Source of the DNA: a bacterium
GTDB lineage: Bacteria; UBA4055
Length of the DNA stretch: 64,000 nucleotides
NCBI GenBank assembly: GCA_029559475.1
Contig: JAKQBN010000013.1
Coordinates: 25,462-89,461 of the forward strand
Reading direction: 5' to 3'
Shown: piece by piece, positions 49,310 through 58,445 of the stretch
Layout of the letters: each line of letters starts with the position of its first letter
Position numbering within the stretch: position 1 is the first letter of the stretch
The notes under the pieces: generated by a model
Told to the model about the DNA's origin: nothing
Database searches by the model: none
Seen by the model: the letters and a program-made list of their open reading frames with translations, nothing else
Made by a program: the position numbers and the translations under genes

Positions 49310-52300
49310 ATGAAGCATAACGGATACTACAGATTTCCGACTGTCAGAAATAACGAAATCGTTTTTGTGAGTGAAGATGATCTTTGGAAAGTACCTCTAA
49401 ACGGAGGAACAGCCGTAAGGATAACAGCTAATACAGCCGCTGTTTCATCACCGAAAATTTCTCCCGACGGAAAATTTCTGGTCTATATCTCTCAGGAAGA
49501 AGGAATGCCTGAAGTGTATGTTAAATCAATGTCAGGGGGAGAACAGAAAAGGCTGACGTTCTTAGGTGCGCGTACCAATGTTCTCGGATGGTCGGACGAC
49601 AGTAAATACATATACTTCTCAAGCAGTTTCGAGCAGCCTTTCGATTCGAGCATCTACAAAATATCCCGAGACGGCGGACAGGAAGAGAAAATTCCCGTCG
49701 GATATGCCAATCAGATCTCATTCGGCAAAAAGGGTACAGTAATAGCAAGACATGCGGGCGATCCTGCGAGATGGAAAAGGTACAGGGGAGGTACTGCCGG
49801 AGAAATATGGATCGACGAGAACGGGAAAGGCGAATTCAGGCAGATACTTAAAGATCTCAGATCGAACCTTGCCTGCCCGATGTGGATAAATGACAGAATT
49901 TATTTTATATCAGACCACGAGGGTATAGGCAACATTTATTCATGCGATCTTAAAGGTAAAAATGTAAAAAGGCATTCCGACCACAGTGAATTCTATGCAA
50001 GATATGCAGATACTGACGGAAAAACCATCGTATATCATTCGGGAGCAGACCTTTATAAGATCGATGTCGCTAAGAATAAGTGCGAGATGATAAAAGTTGA
50101 ATACGTCAGTTCGCATACTCAAACCAACAGAAAATTCATTGATGCTCAGGCATATCTTGAGGGCTGTGATCTGCACCCGAAGGGAACGCATCTTGCCGTA
50201 GCATCAAGAGGAAAACTCGTTTCATTCGCGAACTGGACCGGAGCTGTCAGACAGGCCGGAAAAAAAGACTCTGTAAGATACAGACTGCCTACATGGCTTC
50301 ATGACGGGAAAAAATACGCGGCCGTATCAGACGAGCTCGACGGCGAGGACAGAATTATAATAGTCGATACTGAGACCGGTAAAGAAACCCTTTTGAAAAA
50401 CATAATGACAGGAAGAGTGAGAGGGATCTTCCCGTCGCCTAAAACCGATCAGCTGATAATCTGCAACCATAAGAACGATATGATCCTTGTGGACTATAAA
50501 AAGAACACATCGAAGCTGATCGACCGCAGCGATAACCACAGGATATTCAGCGTAAACTGGAGTCCCGACGCAAAATGGATAACCTATTCATTTTTCAACA
50601 CAATGCAGACCTGCCTTATCAAGGTCGCTGAGGTATCAACTGCACGTACGCATGAAGTTACGAAGCCTGTAAAAACTGACTCGGATCCGGTATTTTCATC
50701 CGACGGTAAATATATCTTTTTTGCAGGCGACAGAATATTCTATCCGGTGAACGATGCGCTGCAGTTCGAATTAAGCTTTTTAAAATCAACGAAGCTGTAC
50801 GCTCTGCCGTTATCCAAAGATACTAAATCACCGTTCGAGCAGGATCCGAAATCACCAGCCGGGGAACAGCCTCCTAAAGATGATGATAAGAAAAAGAAAG
50901 ATAAGGATAAAAAAGAAGAACTGAACGTGAAAATAGACTTCGACGGCATTGAAAAAAGAGTCGTAGAATTCCCGATCACGGCAGGCGCGTATTCAACGCC
51001 TTCATCTTATAAAAATCAGTTACTATATGTTGAGTATCCGAGGGATGGTGTCGCATCTGATCATGATAACGACTGGGGAGAAGGCGGACCGCAGCTCAAT
51101 CTGAAGGTCTTCAATTTCGATGACATGAAGGAAGAGACCATTATTTCAGGTATTTCTGATTATAAATTAAGCCTGACTGGCGATACGATGCTGGTCAGAA
51201 AGGGAAAAGAACTTAGCGTGTATAAGACGGGAGCCAAACCTGATGACAAGGCTAAGGAGAAATATTCGCTTCAGGGCGGAGGGATCGATCTTTCCAGGAT
51301 CAGGATCGGTATAATTCCGAGAGAAGAGTGGAAGCAGATGTACCGTGAAGCATGGTTATTGCAGAGGGAGCATTTCTGGACTGAAAATATGAGTAAAATA
51401 GACTGGGCTGAAGTTTTCAAAAGATATTATCCGCTGACTGACCGCGTGGGAAGCAGAGGCGAATTCTCCGATCTTATCTGGGAAATGCAGGGCGAATTGG
51501 GAACATCGCACTGCTACGAATTCATGGGCGATTACAGAAAATCTGTTCAGTATCCTCTGGGTAAACTCGGATGCGGATATAAACTTGCTCCAGACGGAAA
51601 GTCATATATGTTTGAGAACATAATGTATGGCGAATCCGGTGAAAGGCATGAGATATCGCCGCTTCTCGCACCGGGAGTAAATGTTAAAAACGGCGATCTG
51701 CTTATCGCGGTGAACGGAACTCCTGTAAATAAAACCGTTCATCCCAGAGAACTTCTCGTAAATTATCCCGATCATGAAGTATGCCTGACCGTAAAGAGAA
51801 AAGGCGAAAAGGAAAATAAAGATGTTACAGTTAAAACTCTCGGATTCGAATCGAAGCTTCTTTACCGTAACTGGGTCGAAAAAAACAGAGAATATGTTCA
51901 TAAAGCCGGAAAGGGCAGGATCGGATACATTCATATACCAAATATGGGGAATGACGGTTTTGCAGAATTCCACAGGACTTTTTTAACCGAGTATGCTTAT
52001 GACGGCCTTATCGTCGATGTCAGATACAACGGCGGAGGTTATGTATCGCAGCTCCTTCTTGAGAAACTGAACAGAAAGATAATAGGCTATGATACTATAA
52101 GATGGTCGAAATCGCCGGAATCTTATCCTTCCGAAGCAGTTCACGGACCTATCGTAGCTCTGACGAACGAATTCGCGGGATCGGACGGCGACATATTCAG
52201 CCACTCTTTCAAGCTGATGAAAATAGGAAAGCTTCTGGGGAAAAGAACCTGGGGCGGAGTTATAGGTATAAACGGCCAGTATTCTCTCGTTGACGGCACG

Positions 52301-52537
52301 ATCACGACACAGCCTGAATACTCATTCTGGTTCAAGGATGTTCAGTGGGGAGTGGAGAATTACGGAACTGATCCTGATATTGAAATAGACAACACTCCGG
52401 CGGACTATGTGAAAGGTAAAGATAATCAGCTTGAGAAAGCATTAGAGTTCGCGCTGGATGAGCTGAAGAAAAAACCTGTCGTCAAACCGAAATTCGATAA
52501 AAGACCGGATCTGTCTCTGCCGAAGCTTCCAAAATAG
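49310..52537 (+). CDS. Tricorn-type S41 family peptidase (beta-propeller, PDZ, C-terminal protease)
   Basis: YRFPTVRNNEIVFVSEDDLWKVPLNGGTAVRIT; PDZ-like GVNVKNGDLLIAVNGTPV; S41 core IVALTNEFAGSDGDIFSHSFKLMKIGKLLGKRTWGGVIG. Confidence 0.93.
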   Translation: MKHNGYYRFPTVRNNEIVFVSEDDLWKVPLNGGTAVRITANTAAVSSPKISPDGKFLVYISQEEGMPEVYVKSMSGGEQKRLTFLGARTNVLGWSDDSKYIYFSSSFEQPFDSSIYKISRDGGQEEKIPVGYANQISFGKKGTVIARHAGDPARWKRYRGGTAGEIWIDENGKGEFRQILKDLRSNLACPMWINDRIYFISDHEGIGNIYSCDLKGKNVKRHSDHSEFYARYADTDGKTIVYHSGADLYKIDVAKNKCEMIKVEYVSSHTQTNRKFIDAQAYLEGCDLHPKGTHLAVASRGKLVSFANWTGAVRQAGKKDSVRYRLPTWLHDGKKYAAVSDELDGEDRIIIVDTETGKETLLKNIMTGRVRGIFPSPKTDQLIICNHKNDMILVDYKKNTSKLIDRSDNHRIFSVNWSPDAKWITYSFFNTMQTCLIKVAEVSTARTHEVTKPVKTDSDPVFSSDGKYIFFAGDRIFYPVNDALQFELSFLKSTKLYALPLSKDTKSPFEQDPKSPAGEQPPKDDDKKKKDKDKKEELNVKIDFDGIEKRVVEFPITAGAYSTPSSYKNQLLYVEYPRDGVASDHDNDWGEGGPQLNLKVFNFDDMKEETIISGISDYKLSLTGDTMLVRKGKELSVYKTGAKPDDKAKEKYSLQGGGIDLSRIRIGIIPREEWKQMYREAWLLQREHFWTENMSKIDWAEVFKRYYPLTDRVGSRGEFSDLIWEMQGELGTSHCYEFMGDYRKSVQYPLGKLGCGYKLAPDGKSYMFENIMYGESGERHEISPLLAPGVNVKNGDLLIAVNGTPVNKTVHPRELLVNYPDHEVCLTVKRKGEKENKDVTVKTLGFESKLLYRNWVEKNREYVHKAGKGRIGYIHIPNMGNDGFAEFHRTFLTEYAYDGLIVDVRYNGGGYVSQLLLEKLNRKIIGYDTIRWSKSPESYPSEAVHGPIVALTNEFAGSDGDIFSHSFKLMKIGKLLGKRTWGGVIGINGQYSLVDGTITTQPEYSFWFKDVQWGVENYGTDPDIEIDNTPADYVKGKDNQLEKALEFALDELKKKPVVKPKFDKRPDLSLPKLPK

Positions 52538-52575
52538 CAGAACATTACTTAAGTATCAAACCTGGAGAACTGAAT

Positions 52576-53076
52576 ATGAGATCATTTTTTACAACATTAG
52601 TACTTATAACTGCATCGGCGGCATTTTCTTACGGTATCATCAAAGGAACCGTGGTAAATCCGGAAAACGTTCCTATGCCTGAAGCAAATGTAACTCTATC
52701 GGGAACGAATATCGGTTCCGCAACGGATGATACCGGCCGTTACTTGATCAAAAACATTCCGGCAGGAATCTATAATGTCAAATGCTCTTTTATAGGGCAT
52801 CAGGATGTCTATTTAAAGAGTTTAATGGTACAGGATGATTCGGTCAGAGTTGTAGATTTCCTTATGTTCCCTATGGAATATCAGCTGCCTGAAATATCAG
52901 CCGAGCAGGACAAGGAGGATATAAACAGTATTATCCGCTTCAGAGATCTTGCGCAGATGGAGCTGATTCAGGAAATGATGGTTGCCGAACCCGAGCTGAA
53001 AGGAAAGATAGATGTAAAAACGAAACCGGGATTCTGGGAAATGCTCAGATATTATATTTACAGGATCTTCAATTAA
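52576..53076 (+). CDS. Carboxypeptidase-regulatory-like domain protein
   Basis: GIIKGTVVNPENVPMPEANVTLSGTNIGSATDDTGRYLIKNIPAGIYNVKCSFIGHQ. Confidence 0.88.
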   Translation: MRSFFTTLVLITASAAFSYGIIKGTVVNPENVPMPEANVTLSGTNIGSATDDTGRYLIKNIPAGIYNVKCSFIGHQDVYLKSLMVQDDSVRVVDFLMFPMEYQLPEISAEQDKEDINSIIRFRDLAQMELIQEMMVAEPELKGKIDVKTKPGFWEMLRYYIYRIFN

Positions 53077-54534
53077 ATGAAAAATATCGTTTTAATTACT
53101 GCAGCAGCTTTGTTCATATTATCCTGCTCCGGACACAAACAGAGCCTGACGGAAGAAGCGGCTCACTACGATCCTGTAAAGCTGTATATAAAAGATGTTC
53201 ATCTTGAGGATCTTCCAGCAGAACTTTCTGTGATTGCGGATCCAAGAAGCGGGATCTGGTCGATTTGTTTTTACGACCTCGACAGGAAAGAGACGTTATT
53301 CGAGTATAATAAAAATAAGAATCTTATCCCCGCATCGAATCTGAAAATAGTAACGACAGCGGCAGCTTTGAAAGTACTCGGACCTGATTACAGGTTCAAA
53401 ACTGAATTCTACACGGACGGATATATCGACAGGGATCTCAAAACACTTTTCGGTAATCTTTATGTGAAGGGGTCCGGCGATCCGTCTTTCAATCCGGGAG
53501 CATTTAAAGCTCTGGCTGATTCATTAAAAAGAGCAAAAGACATCGATTTTATTGACGGTGAACTAAAAATAATTACTCCTTTCAAACAGGAAGAAGCATA
53601 CGGGAAAAGCTGGGACATAGATGATATCTCATACTATTATGCCGCTGTCATCTCTCCTCTGACCCTTAGCGAGAACCTTTCAAAGATCGAAATATCAAAA
53701 GGTGAAGTCGAGATCAGCCCGTTCTATCCCTTTAAGCTTGGCCTCGATACGATCCCAGGATTAAGCAGCCCCGATTTCTACAGACTGCCCGGAACTGATT
53801 CCGTTGTTGTAAAGTCTGATTTTAAGAAAAAAATTACAGGCTATGTTACTGTAAATAATCCCGATATCTTTTTTAAGCACAGCCTGATAAAGAACTTCGG
53901 AAAAAGCGGCATTATTTTCAACGGAAATAGAGTTTCTCCCGCCGACACCACTAAATATCCGTTCTATACGCATTACAGCGACAGCCTTTATAAGCTTATA
54001 GATAAATGCAACGGCGAGAGCAATAATCTTTACGCTGAGCAAATATTCAGGGAGACCGCAGAAGTTTTCGCATCCGATACTGCGTTGACTGATTCTTTAC
54101 ATAACATACCGGCAACGTATAACAATCTGCTCAGGATAAATTCCGATCTGTATTCGAGAATTTTCGGGATCAATAATTTCACCATCTGTGACGGCAGCGG
54201 ACTTTCGAGGCAGAATCTGATTTCTTCTGACAAATTCGTTAAAATACTTGCGGCTATGTATGAAGATGAAAGCTTCGTTACATATATTTCGTCACTGCCT
54301 CAGCCGGGAAACACCGGAACATTAAAGAACAGATTCAAAGATGAAGACCTTCAGAACAGGGTGTTCGCGAAGACCGGAGCTTTAACGGGTGTGAACTGCG
54401 TATCCGGCTACATTCTTACAAAAAACAATCACAGACTTGCATTTTCGATAATGAACAATTTTTATAACTTCGGGAGATCTGTCACCAACGGTTATTTCGA
54501 AGATATCATGGTCTATTTCTCAAATAATTTCTGA
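53077..54534 (+). CDS. D-alanyl-D-alanine carboxypeptidase/endopeptidase (PBP4/DacB family)
   Basis: NLIPASNLKIVTTAAALKVLGPDYRFKTEFYTDG (SxxK), ESNNLYAEQIFRE (SxN), RVFAKTGALTGVNCVSGY (KTG). Confidence 0.92.
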   Translation: MKNIVLITAAALFILSCSGHKQSLTEEAAHYDPVKLYIKDVHLEDLPAELSVIADPRSGIWSICFYDLDRKETLFEYNKNKNLIPASNLKIVTTAAALKVLGPDYRFKTEFYTDGYIDRDLKTLFGNLYVKGSGDPSFNPGAFKALADSLKRAKDIDFIDGELKIITPFKQEEAYGKSWDIDDISYYYAAVISPLTLSENLSKIEISKGEVEISPFYPFKLGLDTIPGLSSPDFYRLPGTDSVVVKSDFKKKITGYVTVNNPDIFFKHSLIKNFGKSGIIFNGNRVSPADTTKYPFYTHYSDSLYKLIDKCNGESNNLYAEQIFRETAEVFASDTALTDSLHNIPATYNNLLRINSDLYSRIFGINNFTICDGSGLSRQNLISSDKFVKILAAMYEDESFVTYISSLPQPGNTGTLKNRFKDEDLQNRVFAKTGALTGVNCVSGYILTKNNHRLAFSIMNNFYNFGRSVTNGYFEDIMVYFSNNF

Positions 54535-54543
54535 GGTGATATT

Positions 54544-55716
54544 ATGCTGAACTTCACAATGTCGCTGCCTACCGAGGTTTATTTCGGGCGGGATATGATA
54601 AACTCACTGCCTGAATATATTAAAAAACACGGCGGAACACGGGTGCTTCTCGCTTACGGCGGGGGGAGCATCAGGAAAAACGGTATTTACGATAAGATCG
54701 TCAGCCTTCTAAACGAAAACGGAATAGAATTCAAAGAGCTTTCAGGCATAAAACCTAATCCGAGGATCTCAAGCGTCCGCGAAGGCATAAAGATCATCCG
54801 GGATAATAAACTTGATTTTATTCTGGCTGCAGGCGGAGGAAGCGTGATCGACGCATGCAAAGGTATCGCTGCAGGCTGTACTTACGATGGCGATCCCTGG
54901 GATTTTTACTTAAGAAAAACCAGTCTTGAAAAGAAGCCTCTTCCGATCGGGGTTATTCTGACACTTGCAGCTACCGGATCTGAAACGAACTGGGGTACAG
55001 TAATATCAGATGATATCACACAACGAAAACTCCCTTTCAGGCACGAATTCCTGCGTCCGAAATTTGCTGTTCTCGATCCGGTTTACACATACAGCGTCCC
55101 CAAATATCATACTGCGGCCGGAATTACAGACATTATGGCTCATGTATTTGAACAATATTTCAGCCCAACTACTACAGCATATCTGACCGACAGGATGGCT
55201 GAAGCCGTCATGCGTACCGTAATTCACTATGCGCCTAATGTCATGGAAGATCCCGAAGACTATGAGGCTCGTGCCAACATACTTTTCGCCGGCACTTTAG
55301 CGCTTAATCAGCTGCTTTCTTATGGAAAGACAACAGACTGGGCAACTCACATGATCGAGCATGAAGTCAGTGCGATCTATGATATCAGCCACGGCGCAGG
55401 ACTGGCGGTACTTTTCCCGAACTGGATGAAGTATGTTCTTGAAGAGGACAATCTTCAGAAATTTATAGATTATGCGGTAAATGTCTGGGATGTCAACGAA
55501 ACCGGAAAAAGCAGGCTTGATATAGCTCTGGAAGGTATCGAGAGAACCCGCGAATTTTTTGACTTCCTTGATATGCCCTCTTCCCTTTCTGAATTCGGTA
55601 TTGATAATAAACGGCTTGAAGAAATGGCGGAAAAAGCCGTTGTTTTCGGCGAGCTTGGAACATTTAAAAAGCTTGGAAAAAAAGACGTTCTTGAAATTTT
55701 AAAAAATTCACGGTGA
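54544..55716 (+). CDS. Iron-containing alcohol dehydrogenase (butanol dehydrogenase-like)
   Basis: PTEVYFGRDMINSLPEYIKKHGGTRVLLAYGGGSIRKNGIYDKI, AAGGGSVIDACKGIAAG, ISHGAGLAVLFPNWMKYV. Confidence 0.93.
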   Translation: MLNFTMSLPTEVYFGRDMINSLPEYIKKHGGTRVLLAYGGGSIRKNGIYDKIVSLLNENGIEFKELSGIKPNPRISSVREGIKIIRDNKLDFILAAGGGSVIDACKGIAAGCTYDGDPWDFYLRKTSLEKKPLPIGVILTLAATGSETNWGTVISDDITQRKLPFRHEFLRPKFAVLDPVYTYSVPKYHTAAGITDIMAHVFEQYFSPTTTAYLTDRMAEAVMRTVIHYAPNVMEDPEDYEARANILFAGTLALNQLLSYGKTTDWATHMIEHEVSAIYDISHGAGLAVLFPNWMKYVLEEDNLQKFIDYAVNVWDVNETGKSRLDIALEGIERTREFFDFLDMPSSLSEFGIDNKRLEEMAEKAVVFGELGTFKKLGKKDVLEILKNSR

Positions 55717-55719
55717 CTT

Positions 55720-57588
55720 TTGCAGGAACGGGAAGCAGAAAAAAACAAAAATAAAATCAGTAATCCTGCTGAATTTAAAAGACTTCAGACTTTTTCGGTT
55801 GTAATAAACATTTTATCAAGATCTGATATAGAAGGCAGGAACAAATATGTGTATAAAATTACTGTTATAGATAACCTTAATCAGGGCAGATTTATTGGTT
55901 ATAGCTTTGAGAAGAATAAAACAAGCATCGGGATGTATGTTGATTATGTTCTGTCTCAGCTTAAAGACAAGAATCTATTAAGCAAGGATTTTAACATAAG
56001 CAGCAGCATGGGATTTTTTGATATGCGAGATACCGGCTATCAGATTGAGAAGAATCTGCATAAGAAGAAAATTCCTGTAAAATATCAGCCTCTGTCTCAT
56101 AAAGATATTATTAAGAGCATATATAAAGAACTGGTTACCGGCAGTAATGAATTTTCAATTTCAGGTGATCTCGGATCAGGCACTCCGATTTTGCCTCCGG
56201 TTTTTATTGATTCTTTTATTAAAGATATTGACAAGATCGCGAAATTCTCTGATTTCTGGCAAAATTATTCGTATAACGAGCATGACAGAAAACTTCTTAT
56301 CGAAGCATTGAATGAAACTGCAGAAGAAGCTGATAATATTCAAAATGATTTTGATTTTGAAAAAGCATTGAATCTATACCAAAAACTGCATTTGGCGTCT
56401 ATTGAAATTCCGGGCGCGGCAGGACTTACGATAAAATTTATTTTAAAACAGGCAAAAGTTTACTTCCATCTTGAACAATACGAAAAAAGTAAAGATCTTT
56501 TACAATCGTTGATCAAGATGTCAGAAGGCAAAAAAGCTGTTTCGGAGGCAGGCGAAGCTTATTATTATCTCGGAATTATTTCTTCCTACTCGAATGATAA
56601 TAAAAGTGCGGAGAATTATTTTTCTAAAAGCATAAAATTATTCGAAAAGCTAAAAATTCGCGAGAAACATTATATTTACTGGTACTCTATAATAAGAAGA
56701 TACATTTCGATAAACAATTTAAAGAAAGCTCTGATAACTTCGAACAAATGCCTGAGAACAGCCTATAAAAATAATGATACCGGAGAAATGCCCGAGATCT
56801 ACAGCCTGAAAAGCGAAATATATATAAGACAGGAAAAATGTTCCTATGCGCTAGAAAATTTAAATCTGCAGCTTGATTACGCAAGACAGGTAAAAGATAT
56901 TATTTCCGAAGCAAGAGGTATTACTCAGATCTTTTCAATTTCAGCGTATTTATCAGTAATCCCTCAGGAAAAACTCGATGAATATCTTGCCAGGATCAAA
57001 AAATTATCTATAAAAATAAAGAAAAAATCTTATTATTACGATGCGCTCATAGCTATGGGAATCAATTTGAAAAAAAACAAGAACTTCAATGAAGCTGAGA
57101 AATATTTCAATAAAGCCGTTAAAGTTTACTCTGATCAAACAACTGACGCATCATCCCATGTTGTTAACATGATATATCTTGCAAAAATAAAATTGTACTC
57201 TAATAAATACTTGAGCGCTGTAAGGGTATTGAATAAAATGCTTAAGATCTGTGATAGCAAATGCATAGGTTATTATCCTGCTTACATAGAAAACTGTCTC
57301 GGAAGGATCTATTATGAAAGAAAACTGTATCTCAAATCCAATATACATTTAAGAAAAGCTTTGAAATATATTAAAAGAGATAAGAACAGCGATAATTTAC
57401 TAATCGCCAATACATACAAATTTCTGGGATATAACAATCTTGCGCTGGGGTATAAAAATACAGCTTATGATAATCTGAATTTTTCAATAAAAATTTATGA
57501 AAAACTCCTGAGAAAAAAATATGATCAGGAAATAGAAGAAACAACAAAGAAGATTAAAGATATTCTAACAAACCGTGTAAATTCCTAG
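55720..57588 (+). CDS. TPR-repeat protein with N-terminal integrase (rve)-like degenerate domain
   Basis: 622 aa; multiple TPR-like helices; N-terminal KYVYKITVIDNLNQGRFIGYSFEKNKTSIGMYVDYVLSQLKDK resembles rve core. Non-ATG (TTG) start in track. Confidence 0.7.
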   Translation: MQEREAEKNKNKISNPAEFKRLQTFSVVINILSRSDIEGRNKYVYKITVIDNLNQGRFIGYSFEKNKTSIGMYVDYVLSQLKDKNLLSKDFNISSSMGFFDMRDTGYQIEKNLHKKKIPVKYQPLSHKDIIKSIYKELVTGSNEFSISGDLGSGTPILPPVFIDSFIKDIDKIAKFSDFWQNYSYNEHDRKLLIEALNETAEEADNIQNDFDFEKALNLYQKLHLASIEIPGAAGLTIKFILKQAKVYFHLEQYEKSKDLLQSLIKMSEGKKAVSEAGEAYYYLGIISSYSNDNKSAENYFSKSIKLFEKLKIREKHYIYWYSIIRRYISINNLKKALITSNKCLRTAYKNNDTGEMPEIYSLKSEIYIRQEKCSYALENLNLQLDYARQVKDIISEARGITQIFSISAYLSVIPQEKLDEYLARIKKLSIKIKKKSYYYDALIAMGINLKKNKNFNEAEKYFNKAVKVYSDQTTDASSHVVNMIYLAKIKLYSNKYLSAVRVLNKMLKICDSKCIGYYPAYIENCLGRIYYERKLYLKSNIHLRKALKYIKRDKNSDNLLIANTYKFLGYNNLALGYKNTAYDNLNFSIKIYEKLLRKKYDQEIEETTKKIKDILTNRVNS

Positions 57589-57757
57589 AACCATTTTTTT
57601 TATTCTATATCATATTAAATAAATATTAAATACATAATTTTTATTCTGTTTTTCATACAGCGACGAACATCATAAAAACCGCCTAAAACAGCGGTCTTAT
57701 TGTTGCTTTTTTCCAACCTCCGTAGTTTGCCTGCCAAACAACCAGCAGGAGGCTGAA

Positions 57758-57937
57758 ATGAAAAAGTTAAAAAAATTATTGTTTGCCGCAGCTTTGGCTG
57801 CAACACTGTCGTATGGAACCGAAGTACTCGCTGACGAAATTTATCCTGATTGGCTTTGGACAGGCGCAGGCTGGGTTTACATTGGAGTATTAGATGGAGA
57901 TGATCCTGATCCGTTACCACCGCCGATCAAAAAATAA
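57758..57937 (+). CDS. Small exported peptide, 59 aa (not in ORF track)
   Basis: MKKLKKLLFAAALAATLSYGTEVLADEIYPDWLWTGAGWVYIGVLDGDDPDPLPPPIKK*; strong SD (AGGAGG) and signal-peptide-like N-terminus; stop overlaps next ATG. Confidence 0.75.
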   Translation: MKKLKKLLFAAALAATLSYGTEVLADEIYPDWLWTGAGWVYIGVLDGDDPDPLPPPIKK

Positions 57938-58281
57938 TGAAATGGGAGATTCATTCAGTAGTAAGGAGATGGGCAAAAGCGAACTGCACCGGGGCGATCT
58001 ACATTCTCTTCGGTCATCCTGCTGAGATCGAATTACTAAAAGATAAAGAAAAGTTTATCCTGTCAGAATTCGATCTTTGCGGTAATCTCTGCTCAGTTAT
58101 AATTGAAGCCTGTGAAATTTCAACGATAGTTAATTTCGGGAAGGCAAATGAAAAAAGATTGGCGGTAATGTATCTGAATAAAAGAAAAGAAGCAGTGAAA
58201 TCGGTAATAATTAAGTGGCATGACCACAACATTGCACTGCAGACGCGATCTTTTCGCATTATGGAACAACGGAATAAATGA
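57937..58281 (+). CDS. Hypothetical 114-aa protein
   Basis: Start overlaps stop of 59-aa gene by 1 nt (TAATG); no recognised family. Confidence 0.65.
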   Translation: MKWEIHSVVRRWAKANCTGAIYILFGHPAEIELLKDKEKFILSEFDLCGNLCSVIIEACEISTIVNFGKANEKRLAVMYLNKRKEAVKSVIIKWHDHNIALQTRSFRIMEQRNK

Positions 58282-58445
58282 TGAATGGAAAGAATAGAAT
58301 AACAGGAACAAAAGAACCTACCGAGGGAACACCGGGTATCTCCCCTGCAGTAAAGAAAACGGTGTTCCTTCACCATTGTAATGAACATTGCTCTGGTGTG
58401 CAAATATTAAACAAGTACAAAATAACTGACCAGAGGAGTAAATGA
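58281..58445 (+). CDS. Candidate 54-aa protein (not in ORF track)
   Basis: MNGKNRITGTKEPTEGTPGISPAVKKTVFLHHCNEHCSGVQILNKYKITDQRSK*; start overlaps previous stop (TGATG) and stop overlaps next start (ATGA). Region also contains a strong hairpin, so coding status uncertain. Confidence 0.45.
   Translation: MNGKNRITGTKEPTEGTPGISPAVKKTVFLHHCNEHCSGVQILNKYKITDQRSK
58323..58371 (+). other. Strong hairpin upstream of T9SS-protein gene
   Basis: GAGGGAACACCG ... CGGTGTTCCTTC: 12-bp stem with one G-U, 25-nt loop. Confidence 0.7.

Noticed and set aside
49310-52537. Lys/Asp-rich insert KDDDKKKKDKDKKEEL in tricorn-type protease as a special domain
   Set aside because: Simple low-complexity linker between propeller blades; common in this family.
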